Of a stretch of 64,000 nucleotides of DNA, positions 63,328-64,000 are shown one piece after another; the stretch's first letter is position 1; each line of letters starts with the position of its first letter. The position numbers and the translations under genes were made by a program. The notes beneath the pieces were generated by a model. The model searched no databases, was not told where the DNA came from, and was given only the letters and a program-made list of their open reading frames with translations. The stretch is from Rhodoplanes sp. Z2-YC6860 (GTDB lineage Bacteria > Pseudomonadota > Alphaproteobacteria > Rhizobiales > Xanthobacteraceae): positions 2,936,029 to 3,000,028 of the forward strand of contig NZ_CP007440.1 of the NCBI RefSeq assembly GCF_001579845.1. The letters are read 5' to 3'.

Positions 63328-64000
63328 ATGAAGCTTGTGACGTTCGTGAAATCCGGCGAAGAGCGGCTTGGTTTGCTCGCCGGCGACAGCGTGGTCGATC
63401 CGCTGCTGGCGTCGGGCAGCCGTGACGTCTTCGCGAGCGCGCTGGCTTTCATCAAGTCCGGCGATGCCGGCATGAACGCCGCAAAGGCGATCCTCGCCAA
63501 TCCGCCGAAGGCTGCGACCACGCCGCTCAAAGACGTGACGCTGGCGGCGCCCATTCGCCCGGCCACCATCCTGTGCAGCGGCAGCAACTATCGCGACCAC
63601 AACGCCGAAAAGGCCAACACGCCGATCAGCGGCAAGGAACCGGAGTTCTTCGTCAAGACCGCCGATTGCGTGGTCGGTCCGAACGAGTCGATCGCGTTTG
63701 ACGATCGCTTCTCCAAGAAGATCGACTGCGAGACCGAGTTGGCCATCGTGATCGGCAAGCCCGGCCGCTTCATCGAAGCGGCGCGCGCACTCGATCACGT
63801 GTTCGGCTACACCATCGTCAACGACGTCACGGCCCGCGACCGGCAGGTGCGCCGCACGCCCGAGGGCATGACCTGGTACGAGCTTGGCAGCGGTAAGGCT
63901 TTCGACACGGGCGCTCCGCTCGGCCCCTGCATCGTCACGGCCGACGAGATCGGCGATCCGCAAAAGCTCAAGGTGATGTCGCGCATCAACGGCGAGCTGC
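63328..64000 (+). CDS. Fumarylacetoacetate hydrolase family enzyme (3' end outside window)
   Basis: At least 224 residues are in the window and the frame is still open at the edge. The N-terminal part MKLVTFVKSGEERLGLLAGD is followed by CSGSNYRDHNAE with the catalytic histidine, then PEFFVKTADCVVGPNESI, the metal ligands in DCETELAIVIGKPG and GYTIVNDVTARDRQ. This is the FAH catalytic core; members cleave C-C bonds in 2-keto acids or hydrolyse acylpyruvates, and some dehydrate or cleave 2-keto-3-deoxy sugar acids. GAGGAA precedes the ATG. A link to the nearby sugar-acid dehydratase is possible but unproven. Confidence 0.87.
   Translation, partial: MKLVTFVKSGEERLGLLAGDSVVDPLLASGSRDVFASALAFIKSGDAGMNAAKAILANPPKAATTPLKDVTLAAPIRPATILCSGSNYRDHNAEKANTPISGKEPEFFVKTADCVVGPNESIAFDDRFSKKIDCETELAIVIGKPGRFIEAARALDHVFGYTIVNDVTARDRQVRRTPEGMTWYELGSGKAFDTGAPLGPCIVTADEIGDPQKLKVMSRINGEL

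Overview
The window is a 64-kb piece of chromosome from a high-GC alphaproteobacterium, most likely Hyphomicrobiales (Rhizobiales) of the Xanthobacteraceae/Nitrobacteraceae type. The grounds are the TIGR02301 protein, the NrtR-like NAD regulator operon, many small proteins of a kind I associate with Bradyrhizobium-like genomes, Tat-exported enzymes, a CtrA-type TTAA-N7-TTAA site and seven periplasmic Bug-type (tripartite tricarboxylate) solute receptors. No phage genes, transposases or CRISPR arrays are visible. High GC leaves long meaningless open frames opposite most genes; these are excluded.

Layout. 0-9.2 kb: a DUF2339 membrane protein (runs off the left edge), an HD-hydrolase / tyrosine-phosphatase / NAD-regulator operon, an arginine-deiminase-like hydrolase, several small proteins, and tag-ygfZ. 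9.3-11.9 kb: dihydroorotase and a double-receiver response regulator. 12-17 kb: a minus-strand operon of HMG-CoA-lyase-like enzyme, CaiB-type CoA-transferase and two Bug receptors, divergent from an IclR regulator with tandem palindromic operators between them. 17-26 kb: TIGR02301, Nudix, SRAP, an FAD-linked 2-hydroxyacid dehydrogenase, TsaC/Sua5, MmgE/PrpD, tRNA-Pro(CGG) and RecQ. 26-33 kb: Lin0512 protein, proline iminopeptidase, an unusual MBL-fold protein, Tat-exported beta-carbonic anhydrase, acyltransferase 3, CYTH protein and a Tat-exported YtcJ-type amidohydrolase.

33.3-43.2 kb is one tightly packed pentose-phosphate operon: transketolase, fused transaldolase-glucose-6-phosphate isomerase, NAD-type Gnd, Zwf, a HAD phosphatase, 6-phosphogluconolactonase and a polyphosphate glucokinase. 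Five of its six junctions are 4-nt stop/start overlaps or near them.

43.2-47 kb holds an MFS exporter divergent from a 743-residue coiled-coil protein that contains a regular 254-residue array of 11- and 7-residue repeats and has a perfect CtrA-type site upstream. I consider this the most novel locus. 47-51.6 kb is gene-poor and made of tiny proteins, including an 18-residue all-basic peptide with its own ribosome-binding site and terminator, and three short proteins that share one C-terminal motif.

51.8-64 kb is a catabolic region: LysR, dienelactone hydrolase, five Bug receptors without membrane subunits, an IlvD/Edd sugar-acid dehydratase, an AhpD/cupin pair with a MarR regulator and triple half-site operator, and an FAH-family enzyme running off the right edge. 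Family assignments come from recognised motifs only. Substrates of the Bug receptors and catabolic enzymes are inference.
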